Source: Candidatus Poribacteria bacterium (lineage in GTDB: Bacteria > Poribacteria > WGA-4E > WGA-3G). Taken from it: DNA of 60,721 nucleotides. Both the position numbers and the translations under genes were made by a program. Below are positions 1 through 8,572 of the stretch, piece by piece. A model generated the notes under the pieces. That model was not told the DNA's origin. It worked only from the letters and a program-made list of their open reading frames with translations, and searched no databases. The DNA lies in assembly GCA_022394775.1 (NCBI GenBank), contig JAGFCB010000135.1, forward strand, positions 1-60,721, in the 5' to 3' direction. Each line of letters opens with the position of its first letter. The first letter of the stretch is position 1.

Positions 1-1371
1 ATCCGAGAGGACGGCGTACTTCTTGAGAGTCTACCTTTAGCCGCACGCTTCGGTACGACGTATGAATTCGGCAAACACACGCTCTTCTCTGCTGACTTCG
101 CTGTTCGTGGCGAGAACGATCTCAATTGGGGCGAACGGCTCCGATTTCATATCGGTGCGGAAAGTTGGCTCATCAATGGACACCTTGGGTTCCGCGCCGG
201 TTATACGGCGTTACCAACCTCTGAAAATCTTCGGGGTGGCGAATTGACGCGCGGGGTGAGTTTCCGAAATTCTACAGGACAACTTGATTATGCGTATGTG
301 AATGGTCGCGAATTAGAGCACGGTATCCATTGGATTTCCGCAACTTTACGTTGGGGTCGTGGTGCTGTAAAACTACCCCCCACAGATATACCTCCAGTAG
401 TAGCTAAAACCGAGGAAACCAAAACGGCACCGATTCTAATGCCAGCAACCGTCACACCGGACGTTGTAAACCCTGAGACCGTTACAGCAGAACTGCAGCT
501 ATCAACACCCGCGATTTCACCCAACAACGATGGTGTCGCTGATAACACAACAATTCGGCTTAGCCTCCGAGAATACGACAATTCACGAGAGGACGTAAGT
601 CGCGTTATAAAGTGGCAGTTAAATGTCCGTGATGAATATACCGAAAGTATCTGGAAAAAGTCTGGCGCGGGTGTCCCCGCAGACGGTGTTGTTTGGGATG
701 GTATCGCGAATACGGGTAGCCTGGTTCCGGATGGGCACTACGATGTGCAACTGCATATCCTCGACGCGCAAGGGGAACCACATTTAAAAGATAGCGAGAG
801 GCTCACAGTTGACCTGATCCCAACGACACTGGAACTCTTCGGGAATACGCCGACGACGGTTGGTGTGAAGACGTTGGACATAAGTCCGCTCGCGCATTGG
901 AAACTTGAAGTTTTCGATGCTGGGGATACACTCATCGAGCAGATAGAAGGGGACGGTTCACCGCCAGCCGAGATTGCTTTAAGTAAGATTCAAACGGAGC
1001 CAGCGGCTACTTATACGTGTAAGTTGCACGTCCAAGACATCGCTGGTAATCGGAGCACACAACAAGCGGCACTACAACTCGGTATTGATAACCAACCGAT
1101 AGTAGCACCGACAGCAGCGATAACACCAACAACCAGACTGACATTGATGGTTGGCTCTTTTGCGGAATCCCGCAATGCCGAAATGATGACTGAGAATTTG
1201 CAGTGGATGTATCCAGATGAAAAGGTACAGATATACACAGCTGTCGTTGAGGGAAGAACAATGCACCGAGTAACGATTGGGGCGTTCAATAAACGCGCTG
1301 AGGCAGCGGATCTCAAGCAGCATATTCAAGAGACACAAGGCATTGAACCGGTGTTAATTACGGTTCAATAG
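1..1371 (+). CDS. Outer-membrane barrel protein with FlgD-like and SPOR domains (5' end missing)
   Basis: The reading frame is open from the first base of the window to a TAG stop, so the N-terminus lies outside; 456 codons are visible. The first 120 or so codons alternate polar and hydrophobic residues with many Gly/Tyr/Phe, as in the last strands of a PorV/PorQ-type outer-membrane barrel. After a Pro/Thr-rich linker comes a FlgD-type Ig-like segment (around codons 168-270; SPNNDGVADN, then VWDG and PDGHYDVQ). The last 75 codons (LMVGSFAESRNAE to the end) look like a SPOR peptidoglycan-binding domain. A cell-envelope protein linking barrel and cell wall is an inference. An ATG or TTG start inside the frame is not needed, because the barrel homology continues upstream. 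Confidence 0.75.
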   Translation: MREDGVLLESLPLAARFGTTYEFGKHTLFSADFAVRGENDLNWGERLRFHIGAESWLINGHLGFRAGYTALPTSENLRGGELTRGVSFRNSTGQLDYAYVNGRELEHGIHWISATLRWGRGAVKLPPTDIPPVVAKTEETKTAPILMPATVTPDVVNPETVTAELQLSTPAISPNNDGVADNTTIRLSLREYDNSREDVSRVIKWQLNVRDEYTESIWKKSGAGVPADGVVWDGIANTGSLVPDGHYDVQLHILDAQGEPHLKDSERLTVDLIPTTLELFGNTPTTVGVKTLDISPLAHWKLEVFDAGDTLIEQIEGDGSPPAEIALSKIQTEPAATYTCKLHVQDIAGNRSTQQAALQLGIDNQPIVAPTAAITPTTRLTLMVGSFAESRNAEMMTENLQWMYPDEKVQIYTAVVEGRTMHRVTIGAFNKRAEAADLKQHIQETQGIEPVLITVQ

Positions 1372-1388
1372 GGGTTGAGGATGTTACG

Positions 1389-2228
1389 CTATACCGAATA
1401 AAATTCCGAAGCGTTTTCGTAGAAGAGCCTGTCTCTCTCCGTATCCGACGCATCTTCGACTGCCCATAGGAGTGCGTCTACCCATTCCTGATATGTTGCT
1501 GCTAAGGTGCAGACGGGCCAATCACTCCCGAACATGAGTCGTTCATAGCCGAATACGTCTATCAGATGTCGGATATACGGCTTGAGTTCCTCGCGCGTCC
1601 AATTCTCGCTTGCGGTCGTCACGATCCCCGATACTTTGCAGTGGACGTTCTCAAAAGCTGCGAGTTCACGGATATGCGATGCCCACGGCTCAAATTGCCC
1701 ACCTTTTATGTCCGGTCCACCACAATGATTAAGCGCATGTCTCACATCTGGTGTCGCCTTTACTAACTCGATTGCTGCTGGCAGCTGCGCGCTGCTCGCA
1801 CAGAGCTCAAACGAGAGATCAAATTTTGTCAGCAATTTCACGCCGTTAATCAGTTCAGGGGTAGCATAAAACTGCGGATCGGGATGATGCCACGCCATCC
1901 GACGCACGCCTATAACAAGCCCGAATCCCCCAAGCTGCTCAAGGATAGCCTCGGCGTTGGGTTTTTCTAACGGTGCCGCTGCTGCGATCGCGCCTATCAT
2001 GCCATCTGTTTCAGCGATCTGTGTTAACCACTCGACCTCCTTGACGACATCCGCTTCAGCGGGATCTCCTTCAACGTGGACAGATTTGATGACGTTAAGG
2101 TCTCCAATTGCTTCACGGTAGTCTTCCGATGTATACCGTTTTCCTAACAAATCAAAGCCGTCAAGCCAAGGGTATTCCAAGTTTTCAGTATCCCAGAGGT
2201 GTTGGTGGGTATCAATTATTTTCAGCAT
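1389..2228 (-). CDS. Amidohydrolase family protein (COG3618, lactonase-like)
   Basis: A 279-residue protein that starts IIDTHQHLWD, the metal-binding HxH motif of the amidohydrolase-2 TIM-barrel family. Later it has HALNHCGGPD and the terminal FGSDWPVC, the usual catalytic Asp motif. This family includes L-fuconolactonase and 2-pyrone-4,6-dicarboxylate lactonase; the exact lactone or ester cannot be read from sequence. The length is normal. The start ATG is preceded by AAGGAAAT. The gene is convergent with the barrel protein on its left, with 17 bases between stops, and stands alone. In sponge- or algae-associated bacteria such genes often serve breakdown of deoxy sugars, but that is inference. 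Confidence 0.8.
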   Translation of the reverse strand: MLKIIDTHQHLWDTENLEYPWLDGFDLLGKRYTSEDYREAIGDLNVIKSVHVEGDPAEADVVKEVEWLTQIAETDGMIGAIAAAAPLEKPNAEAILEQLGGFGLVIGVRRMAWHHPDPQFYATPELINGVKLLTKFDLSFELCASSAQLPAAIELVKATPDVRHALNHCGGPDIKGGQFEPWASHIRELAAFENVHCKVSGIVTTASENWTREELKPYIRHLIDVFGYERLMFGSDWPVCTLAATYQEWVDALLWAVEDASDTERDRLFYENASEFYSV

Positions 2229-2408
2229 TTATATTTCCTTATTTTTCCGGGTTAGGCACTTTCTTACCGCAGAGTATAGCACGATATAGGAATAGCGTCA
2301 AATTAAGGACGATAGCATCGCGACCGGAGGTCGCTCCTACAGCGAAAAGTTAAAATGATTTGAATTTCACGGAAATATCTCGTATAATTTTTTAACCTAA
2401 GAGATATT

Positions 2409-2526
2409 TATAGTAAAACCTACAATTAATGAGACATCCATAGAAGGCTGGGTTCCAAACCCAGCCTGCATTCAGGGTAGGTTTGTTATTTTCTAAAGTG
2501 TTGATTTATTTTTCGGTTTTACTATA
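2409..2526. repeat. MITE type A, copy 1 (118 bp)
   Basis: A short element bounded by perfect 12-bp inverted ends TATAGTAAAACC and GGTTTTACTATA. The outermost TA may be the target duplication typical of IS630/Tc1-type elements. Inside is a hairpin GCTGGGTT-CCA-AACCCAGC. Nearly identical copies lie at 28333-28470 and 38800-38917. It codes for nothing. The rest of the 2229-2563 gap holds another small palindrome, GCGACC-GGAGGTCGC, at about 2320, and the start region of the next gene. Confidence 0.85.
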
Positions 2527-2563
2527 AAAAGCAGAATAAAAGCAGAATTTGGAGGTGTTTATC

Positions 2564-3265
2564 ATGCTTTGGGGTTTATTTGATCCTCTCTATTTTATAA
2601 TCATTGCACCGGGTCTTGCCTTGTCTTTATACGCGACATGGCGGACAAAATCGACATTCTCAAAATACTCGCAAGTTGGGTCGCGCAGCCGACTCACTGG
2701 GGCAGAAGCTGCCGAACTGATGCTTAAAAGGCAGGGGGTGAGCGGTGTCCGAATTGAACGTTCAGGTGGGTGGTTAAGCGACCACTACGATCCCTCTAAA
2801 AAGGCACTACGGTTGTCTGAGGATGTCTATTCGAGTCAGTCGCTCTCTGCAATTGGTGTCGCCTGTCATGAAGCGGGGCACGCGATGCAGGATGCACAGG
2901 GTTATAGCATGTTAGGTCTGCGTACTGCGCTTGTTCCTGCGACTAATTTCAGCTCAACCTTTGCGTATATTTTGCTGATAGGAGGATTTCTGCTCCAGTT
3001 CTCAGGCTTGATATTCGTAGGCGTATGCCTATTTTCAGTAGGTGTCGTTTTTTCGCTGATAACGCTTCCTGTTGAATGGGATGCCAGCAGACGTGCTAAA
3101 GTCGCAATGGACGCAGCGGGGATGCTCTCACCGGAAGAAAATCGACACGCGAGTAAGGTGCTTAACGCTGCATTTTTGACGTATCTCGCAGCGGCACTGA
3201 CAAGTCTTCTCACATTGGCATATTATCTGATACGGTTAGGTGTATTCGGTGGCGGTGATGAATAG
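2564..3265 (+). CDS. Membrane zinc metallopeptidase, YugP family
   Basis: A 233-residue membrane protein of the Zn_peptidase_2 (YugP) family. It has an N-terminal membrane helix (LFDPLYFIIIAPGLALSLY), the zinc motif HEAGHA around residue 108, two central hydrophobic helices (ILLIGGFLLQFSGLIFVGVCL and FSVGVVFSLITLPVE) and a C-terminal one. The conserved segment LPVEWDASRRAK follows the second helix, as in YugP. Substrates of this family are not well known. I take ATG 2564 as the start because GGAGG lies 8 bases upstream; a TTG 15 bases earlier would put the ribosome site inside the gene. It stands alone, downstream of a MITE, so its promoter probably lies between 2526 and 2550 or in the MITE end. 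Confidence 0.85.
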   Translation: MLWGLFDPLYFIIIAPGLALSLYATWRTKSTFSKYSQVGSRSRLTGAEAAELMLKRQGVSGVRIERSGGWLSDHYDPSKKALRLSEDVYSSQSLSAIGVACHEAGHAMQDAQGYSMLGLRTALVPATNFSSTFAYILLIGGFLLQFSGLIFVGVCLFSVGVVFSLITLPVEWDASRRAKVAMDAAGMLSPEENRHASKVLNAAFLTYLAAALTSLLTLAYYLIRLGVFGGGDE

Positions 3266-3292
3266 AATAGTGGAGCGGCAGGAACCCCCTAA

Positions 3293-3310
3293 CCCCCCTT
3301 ATCAGGGGGG
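3293..3310. terminator. C6/G6 hairpin between convergent genes
   Basis: CCCCCCT-TATC-AGGGGGG forms a 7-bp stem between the converging stops of the YugP gene and the VOC gene. No clear T tract follows on either strand. It may be a terminator or a piece of a dispersed AACCCCCTAACCCCCC repeat. Confidence 0.35.
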
Positions 3311-3350
3311 AATTTGGGGATATGACTGATGATGGTGCTATTAGTAAGGT

Positions 3351-3779
3351 TCAACTTTTGCTTTCAATCTCAACACCGGGCCACTGATCGTCTTGTTCGG
3401 TAATATCGACAACGATACCGTCGGGGTCTTCTACTTTGAAAGCGACTGAAGGCAGTTCATCCGAATTCGGGTCGTAAGGTCTACTGCCGTCTAACCCTTC
3501 CCAAGTGATCTCAAAACCGAGGTCTTCACACCGCTGTGCGGCTTCTCGTAAGTCTGGGACCCGGACACCGATATGGAGATAGTCTAACATTCCGCCGACG
3601 TGTTCGGGACGTTCGGGACCGCGGTGCTGAAATACACGGAAGTTGTGATAACCATCGGTGAGATCGTAGCAGCCGTTCATCGTTGAGAAGACGCGTAATC
3701 CGAGTGCATCGCGCCAGAAACGGATGCTTTTCTCCAGATCGGTCGTGCGGACACCGATGTGTACGAGTGTTGTTGACAT
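3351..3779 (-). CDS. VOC (glyoxalase/dioxygenase-fold) protein
   Basis: A 142-residue protein with the two beta-alpha-beta-beta-beta units of the vicinal-oxygen-chelate superfamily: LVHIGVRTTDLEKSIRFW at the start and LHIGVRVPDLREAAQRC in the middle. It ends with VEDPDGIVVDITE, where the last metal-ligand Glu usually lies. A metal-dependent lyase, isomerase or dioxygenase is likely; no particular substrate can be named. The start ATG follows AAGGA at a normal distance. It sits downstream of the SCP2 and PhyH genes on the same strand, separated by about 80 bases that hold a GGCATACGGCGTATGCC palindrome near 3797, so it may be transcribed separately. Confidence 0.8.
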   Translation of the reverse strand: MSTTLVHIGVRTTDLEKSIRFWRDALGLRVFSTMNGCYDLTDGYHNFRVFQHRGPERPEHVGGMLDYLHIGVRVPDLREAAQRCEDLGFEITWEGLDGSRPYDPNSDELPSVAFKVEDPDGIVVDITEQDDQWPGVEIESKS

Positions 3780-3862
3780 AAGAGATTTCCTTTTGTTACG
3801 GCATACGGCGTATGCCTACATCTTTTACTTTCGTGAACGGCACCCGGAGTGTGCCTACGACT

Positions 3863-4654
3863 TTAAATCCAGACGGTTGGCTCGCGGCTTTCTGCGCGGT
3901 GCTCGTAGAGTACTTTGACATCATCGGGTAACTTATCAAACGTTTCACCCGGAATTGTGGCAGTATTGACACCGAAGAGTTCCAAGTTCAGCCACCACGG
4001 TGCATATCTGACAACGACTGCAGTCCGTTTGCCGGCACTTGGGTTTTCTGCGTTGGAGTGCCAAATTCGGCTGTCCATGATAAGGACACTCCCGGCACTT
4101 CCGATGGCTTGCATTTCACCGTCAAGCGGGTTTCGGTCGCCGATACCGTCCTCTTTGCCTCTCGGGTTGCGAAGGTCTACATGTGTCTTAGGCACAATCC
4201 AAGTGCCTCCGTTTTCGGTGGTAAACTCAGAGAGCATCCAGAGGGTCGTGATACCGATAACGGCACTTGGGAACGGTTGTGTGATGTGCCATTTTTGGTT
4301 CAGATCGTAGGGAAAATCGGAGTGGTATGCGCGCACTAATTCATAATGTGGAGGACGAATCTTATACTCAGTTTGCGAGATGCGGACTTGAGGTCCTAAC
4401 ACTTGACGGATAGTAGCGAGGAGTCGATCGTTCGCGAGGTGTGCGGCAAATTTCGGCATGAAACTGATAACATTGCGTTCCCATCTGCCGTGCGCTTTGC
4501 TGAATTCATTATAGTCTGCTTCTGAGGTTTCGACCTCTTCACGGACCTCGGCAACGACATCCGCGGGAACAACGTTTTCCAAGACGCACCAGCCTTCTTC
4601 TCGCAACTGCGTAACATAAGGTTCGACGGTTTCTAATAAATTATCGGTTTCCAT
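3863..4654 (-). CDS. Phytanoyl-CoA dioxygenase family protein
   Basis: An Fe(II)/2-oxoglutarate oxygenase of the PhyH family, 263 residues from the chosen start. The metal triad is visible as H-x-D in AYHSDFPYD and a distal His in DSRIWHSNAENPS, followed by the 2-oxoglutarate-binding Arg in KRTAVVVRYAPW. Two starts are possible. ATG 4675 overlaps the stop of the SCP2 gene as ATGA. ATG 4654 has AGGAGG six bases upstream, so I prefer 4654; coupling to the upstream gene is likely either way. Family members hydroxylate lipids or small secondary metabolites. Pairing with a sterol/lipid carrier suggests a hydrophobic substrate, which is inference. Confidence 0.85.
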   Translation of the reverse strand: METDNLLETVEPYVTQLREEGWCVLENVVPADVVAEVREEVETSEADYNEFSKAHGRWERNVISFMPKFAAHLANDRLLATIRQVLGPQVRISQTEYKIRPPHYELVRAYHSDFPYDLNQKWHITQPFPSAVIGITTLWMLSEFTTENGGTWIVPKTHVDLRNPRGKEDGIGDRNPLDGEMQAIGSAGSVLIMDSRIWHSNAENPSAGKRTAVVVRYAPWWLNLELFGVNTATIPGETFDKLPDDVKVLYEHRAESREPTVWI

Positions 4655-4671
4655 TGAAGCCTCCTTGTCTG

Positions 4672-5070
4672 TCATGAATCGCAATCGGTTTCTCGTTCGC
4701 GGTTATAGCGAACTGCAGTTTTAATCAGCGGTGCAAGACGCATCACCTTGCCGAGGGAGCCGTTGACCCCAATCTCGCGTGTTGTAATGGCACCCATAAC
4801 GTTGAGTTCGCCTGTCCAAAATCTGTAGGCGACATCGCCCGTCATAGTGAGTTCAACGTCTGGATTAGTGTAATCGCATACACCACGGACGATACTATAT
4901 TCGCCATTTGCTGCAGTCAGTGTCATTGTACAATCCGGCGAGGTATAGTTAAATTGGACGCTCAGCGTCAAGGATTTTAAAACCTCTTGCGCTTCTGGTA
5001 ACGTCGCAATTTCTGCAAACAGTTCACTGATGTAATTATAGAGTTGTTCAGACGTTTCAAATATAACCAT
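4672..5070 (-). CDS. SCP2 sterol-transfer family protein
   Basis: A 132-residue protein that fits the SCP2 fold over nearly its full length: an amphipathic N-terminal helix region, then CTMTLTAANGEYSIVRGV, then DVELTMTGDVAYRFWTGELN and a C-terminal helix. SCP2-like proteins bind fatty acyl chains or sterols in a hydrophobic tunnel. Its stop overlaps an upstream candidate start of the PhyH gene (ATGA), so the two are probably translated together, and the SCP2 protein may present a lipid to the dioxygenase. It is divergent from the ogt-like gene, with 54 bases between starts. A TATAAT at 5092-5097 could serve the + strand gene, but its -35 is poor. Confidence 0.8.
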   Translation of the reverse strand: MVIFETSEQLYNYISELFAEIATLPEAQEVLKSLTLSVQFNYTSPDCTMTLTAANGEYSIVRGVCDYTNPDVELTMTGDVAYRFWTGELNVMGAITTREIGVNGSLGKVMRLAPLIKTAVRYNRERETDCDS

Positions 5071-5124
5071 AATTTGCGATATAGCATATCCTATAATAGA
5101 TTCGAGGTCAAATAAAAAATATAA

Positions 5125-5706
5125 ATGAATTCATTAAAAAAAATCCTTAAAGGAGTCTCAGCAGATCCAACTGCCGATGTTCAATCCTATGAAAATATAT
5201 TAGATTGCCTTGAGGCAGAGGCTATTTCTTGTGAGTCGCCAATGGGATGTATAAACATAGTAGTTGCAGATCCGAACAACATTTCGTACGTTTTCTTTAC
5301 CGAACATTTTCCATTCGATAACGCTGAACACCTCCATAGACAGTACCCTGTACTGACGCATGCACAGGAGCTACTCGCTTGTTATTTTGATGGCGAACCG
5401 CTTGAAGCCTCGGACATTCCGATCCACATAGATATGGGAACGCCCTTTCAAAAGGAAGTCTGGGACATCATCCAGCAAATTCCGTATGGAAGCGTGCAAA
5501 GTTATCAATGGATTGCGGACCAGATCGGAAAACCGAAGGCTGTTCGCGCAGTTGGCAACGCTGTTGGCACGAACCCTGTCTCTATTTTCATACCCTGCCA
5601 TCGGGTCATTAGAAGCAACGGTGCCCTTGGTGGATACGGCGGTGGATTGGAACGGAAGCGGCAATTGTTAGCAATTGAGGGACACGATATTGAAAAGTTT
5701 AAGTAA
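5125..5706 (+). CDS. ogt: Methylated-DNA-protein-cysteine methyltransferase
   Basis: A suicide DNA repair protein of 193 residues that takes alkyl groups from O6-alkylguanine onto a cysteine. The catalytic motif IPCHRVI and the following GALGGYGGGLERK are intact. The helix-turn-helix part is seen in GTPFQKEVWDIIQQIPYG and YQWIADQIGKPKAVRAVGNAVG, with the Arg finger in RAVG. The first 90 residues are the variable N-terminal domain of Ogt/MGMT proteins and lack the Ada zinc cysteines. The start ATG has only a weak ribosome site. The PLP enzyme gene follows 47 bases downstream on the same strand, but no functional link is apparent. Confidence 0.88.
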   Translation: MNSLKKILKGVSADPTADVQSYENILDCLEAEAISCESPMGCINIVVADPNNISYVFFTEHFPFDNAEHLHRQYPVLTHAQELLACYFDGEPLEASDIPIHIDMGTPFQKEVWDIIQQIPYGSVQSYQWIADQIGKPKAVRAVGNAVGTNPVSIFIPCHRVIRSNGALGGYGGGLERKRQLLAIEGHDIEKFK

Positions 5707-5753
5707 GTTGCTGTCTCCACAAGCGTATTTTAATAGACATATTGGAGTGCTAA

Positions 5754-6959
5754 ATGACATCTGAAAAAAAATTAGGAAAATCCACGCAAGCCATCCATGC
5801 GGGCGAAAGAGCGACACCCACTACCGAAAAAAGTGGGATACCGCTTCTACCACCTATCTATCAGAACAGTACGTTTCGTTTTACGACAGCAGCGGAGTGT
5901 GCGGAAGCATTCCAAGACGAAGAAAGCGGTTATGTCTATACGCGTTGGGGCAACCCGACACAAGAGGTATTAGAAACGAAACTTGCCGTGCTTGAGGCAG
6001 GCGAAGCGGCACTTGCAACGGCATCGGGGATGGGAGCAGTGAGTACCGCACTACTTACGGCTTTAGCTGACGGTGGACATGTCGTCGCTATGGAAAACCT
6101 CTATTCCGCGACATTCCAAATCCTCAATGAAGATCTTCCACGCTTCGGCATTGAGACGACATTCGTTGATGCTACAAACCCTTTACAAATCGAACGTGCC
6201 ATTAGAGACGATACGAAAGTCCTCTATCTTGAAAGCCCAACGAACCCGCTCCTTAAACTGATAGATTTGCGAGCATCCGCCGAGATTGCGAAAACACACG
6301 GGGTGACCTCAATTATTGATAATACGTTCGCGACACCGTGCGGACAGCAACCGATTGCTCTCGGTATTGATGTCGTTGTCCATAGTATGACGAAATATTT
6401 GAGTGGTACAGGGGCAGTGATTGCTGGCGCGATTATAGGACAAAAGGAATTTATTACGCGCGCGAAAGAAGGGGCATTGCGCAACTTCGGGGCAGTTATT
6501 AGCCCGTTTAATGCGTGGCTAACATTACAGGGAATCACGACGCTGCCGCTGCGATTTGCGCGACATTGCGAAAATGCGGTGCAAGTGGCGACGTTTCTTG
6601 AAGCACATCCGGCGGTGACGTGGGTACGTTACCCGGGTTTGCCGAGTCACCCACAATATGAACTCGCCAAACACCAAATGGATGCTTTCGGGGGCATGAT
6701 AACGCTGGAGCTGAAAGGTGGGCGCCGTGCGGGTGAACACCTTGTCGATCGGCTCCAACGCTGCGCGCTTGCGGTCAGTTTAGGAGATGTACGGACCCTA
6801 ATCTGCCATCCGGCATCAACGACGCACTCACACGTTCCGGCAGAAATTCGTCAACAGGTTGGCATCACAGACGGTTTGGTCAGAATCTCCGTTGGCTTGG
6901 AGGACGTTGAAGATATTCTCGCCGACCTTGGACAGGCTTTAGAGTCCAGCACTCCGTAG
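5754..6959 (+). CDS. Cys/Met metabolism PLP-dependent enzyme (MetB/MetZ/MGL family)
   Basis: A 401-residue fold-type I PLP enzyme. Visible are the N-terminal TQAIHAGE, the tetramer-contact Tyr-Arg in GYVYTRWGNPT, ATASGMGAVSTALL, the PLP-phosphate and Asp region IIDNTFATP, and the Schiff-base lysine in HSMTKYLSGTG. The family includes cystathionine gamma-synthase, cystathionine gamma-lyase, O-succinyl/acetylhomoserine sulfhydrylase and methionine gamma-lyase. Sequence alone does not tell which; the stretch THSHVP and the absence of an active-site Cys argue weakly against methionine gamma-lyase. Its last 21 bases overlap the end of the convergent TPR gene. Confidence 0.85.
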   Translation: MTSEKKLGKSTQAIHAGERATPTTEKSGIPLLPPIYQNSTFRFTTAAECAEAFQDEESGYVYTRWGNPTQEVLETKLAVLEAGEAALATASGMGAVSTALLTALADGGHVVAMENLYSATFQILNEDLPRFGIETTFVDATNPLQIERAIRDDTKVLYLESPTNPLLKLIDLRASAEIAKTHGVTSIIDNTFATPCGQQPIALGIDVVVHSMTKYLSGTGAVIAGAIIGQKEFITRAKEGALRNFGAVISPFNAWLTLQGITTLPLRFARHCENAVQVATFLEAHPAVTWVRYPGLPSHPQYELAKHQMDAFGGMITLELKGGRRAGEHLVDRLQRCALAVSLGDVRTLICHPASTTHSHVPAEIRQQVGITDGLVRISVGLEDVEDILADLGQALESSTP

Positions 6960-8177
6960 CGTCTGTATATAATTTTCATTGATATTATTTGAATTGTGCG
7001 TCGCCTCTCGATGCGGCTCTGGAAAATCTGTAAGCAGTTTCTGATACGCCCCTACTGCCAAATCCATTTCACTATTGTCCTCATAAATTTTCCCGACCCA
7101 GTATTGTGCCATCCGTCGAGTATCATAATCGTAGGTAGCATTATCCGCTACTTTTTGAAATGCATCAACAGCAGTTGTTATATCCTTGTTCGCAAGGGCA
7201 ATTTGTGCGATGTAGACCTGTGCATTGGCGGCATTTTCGTTGCGCGGGAACAGTTCAATTCCCTTCTCAAGTTGGGCGATGGCTTCGTCGTACTTCTCAA
7301 GCCTTTCATAAGCCCATCCCATATAGAAGTATGCATCCTGCCCGGCTTTGGTGCCAGGATAGAGGTCAATTACCTTTTGATACCCGTCGACCGCCTCCTG
7401 ATACTTTCCTTCAGCGAGATATGCCTGAGGGATGCCGAAAAGTGCGAGAGGTGCGAGGTCTGGATCCCCCGAATCGACGACGTTTGTAAACTCGACGCGT
7501 GCGTTCTCGTATTCCTGCCGCTTGAGATAAATTTCGCCTGTAACGTATAAAATCTGATAGAGTATCGGGCTATCGCTGAAGGGTTCTCGAAGCGTGTCAA
7601 ACTGCACGAGTGCGTTGTTTAATTCACCTTTCCCATAGTAGCACATCGCCGTATTAAACTGCGCCTGGTCTGACAACTCACTACCGGGGTATATTGTTAT
7701 TAATTGATTGTAAAGTGCGATTGCGCGGTCGTAGTATGCGTCAAGAGATTCAAGGGTGCCGGTCTTCTTTAAATCCTCAGCAATCTTATAAGAAGCGAAA
7801 GCGATGGCGTACATTGAATCGTCTGCCCACTCACTATCAGGATAATTATTAATGAGTCGGCGGAAGAGTGCGAACGCCTCTTCATCGGTGCGTGGAAGAC
7901 GTGAGGCGAGCTGATAGATCGCATCATCTGCCCACAGGCTATCAGGATAGTTTTCAAAGACCTCACGGTATGCGGCTCGGACTTGGCGCAAACGTTTTTT
8001 GTCCGGGCTATCAAGTTCTACCGGTGGCTCATCAATTTGCTTTACCGCTGTCCAGGCTTTGTCTGCGTTGTCGTAGTAGTGCTCGTAACTGGTGTTATTC
8101 CCGGTGACACGCCCCAGCCAAAACCCACCTACAAGCGCGATCAAAACGCAGATCTCTGCGATTATGAACTTCTTCAT
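6939..8177 (-). CDS. TPR-repeat envelope protein (YfiO/YbgF-like)
   Basis: A 412-residue protein with one N-terminal membrane anchor or signal (MKKFIIAEICVLIALVGGFW) and then about eight tetratricopeptide units, each with the YPDS/YPGS and AxY..G...Y pattern (for example FENYPDSLWADDAIYQLA and YPGTKAGQDAYFYMGWAYE). This arrangement is typical of proteins tied to outer-membrane assembly or Tol-Pal, such as YfiO/BamD or YbgF, but it lacks a lipobox cysteine, so it is probably anchored in the inner membrane facing the periplasm. Start ATG 8177 follows GGAGAAG; a TTG at 8195 in the same frame is rejected because the ribosome site would lie inside. The 3' end overlaps the PLP enzyme gene tail to tail. 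Confidence 0.8.
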   Translation of the reverse strand: MKKFIIAEICVLIALVGGFWLGRVTGNNTSYEHYYDNADKAWTAVKQIDEPPVELDSPDKKRLRQVRAAYREVFENYPDSLWADDAIYQLASRLPRTDEEAFALFRRLINNYPDSEWADDSMYAIAFASYKIAEDLKKTGTLESLDAYYDRAIALYNQLITIYPGSELSDQAQFNTAMCYYGKGELNNALVQFDTLREPFSDSPILYQILYVTGEIYLKRQEYENARVEFTNVVDSGDPDLAPLALFGIPQAYLAEGKYQEAVDGYQKVIDLYPGTKAGQDAYFYMGWAYERLEKYDEAIAQLEKGIELFPRNENAANAQVYIAQIALANKDITTAVDAFQKVADNATYDYDTRRMAQYWVGKIYEDNSEMDLAVGAYQKLLTDFPEPHREATHNSNNINENYIQTLRSAGL

Positions 8178-8312
8178 TTTTCTTCTCCTTACCAAGTATT
8201 AATTCTAAATATATTAACAAGACTCTCAAAACATGTCAAGTACAAGTAGCAAGTTTCGTGCCGATTTGAATGATACCTACTAACAGAACATCTTACATGA
8301 TATTCATAAGTC

Positions 8313-8361
8313 CTGCACAAAACAGGGCAAACTTCACAATCCCTTGCACAAAATAGGGCAG
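8313..8361 (+). repeat. Paired TTGCAC-type motif, 31-bp period (copy 1)
   Basis: Two related 18-base words, CTGCACAAAACAGGGCAA at 8313 and TTGCACAAAATAGGGCAG at 8344, lie 31 bases apart, about three helical turns. They sit 50 to 100 bases upstream of the aap promoter -35 box, where an activator or repressor could bind. Related pairs lie at 22751-22797 and 44831-44878. The rest of the 8178-8572 gap holds the promoter and nothing else I recognise. Confidence 0.55.
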
Positions 8362-8410
8362 ATCTAACAAACCGTTAGCCCTCTGGGCTGTCTATCTCCT
8401 ATTAATTCCC

Positions 8411-8439
8411 TTGACAACATAAGGACAGTTTGATACAAT
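8411..8439 (+). promoter_or_regulatory. Sigma-70 promoter of the aap operon
   Basis: TTGACA (8411-8416), 17 bases, TACAAT (8434-8439): a near-consensus promoter 134 bases upstream of the first transporter gene, with a long leader between. Confidence 0.75.
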
Positions 8440-8572
8440 GTGCAAAAGACAATACTTACTTCTGCTTATCAGAAAGTCATAAATTCGATACTGATAAAAT
8501 TGTGAACAGTGATAACAGAATTTAATCAAATTGCCTCTTCAATAGAGGGCACATCAAAAAGAGAGGTTTTCT

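Noticed and set aside
2108..2353. Open frame on the + strand over the start of the amidohydrolase gene
   Set aside because: It is antisense to a clear gene, runs into a dispersed palindrome and resembles nothing.
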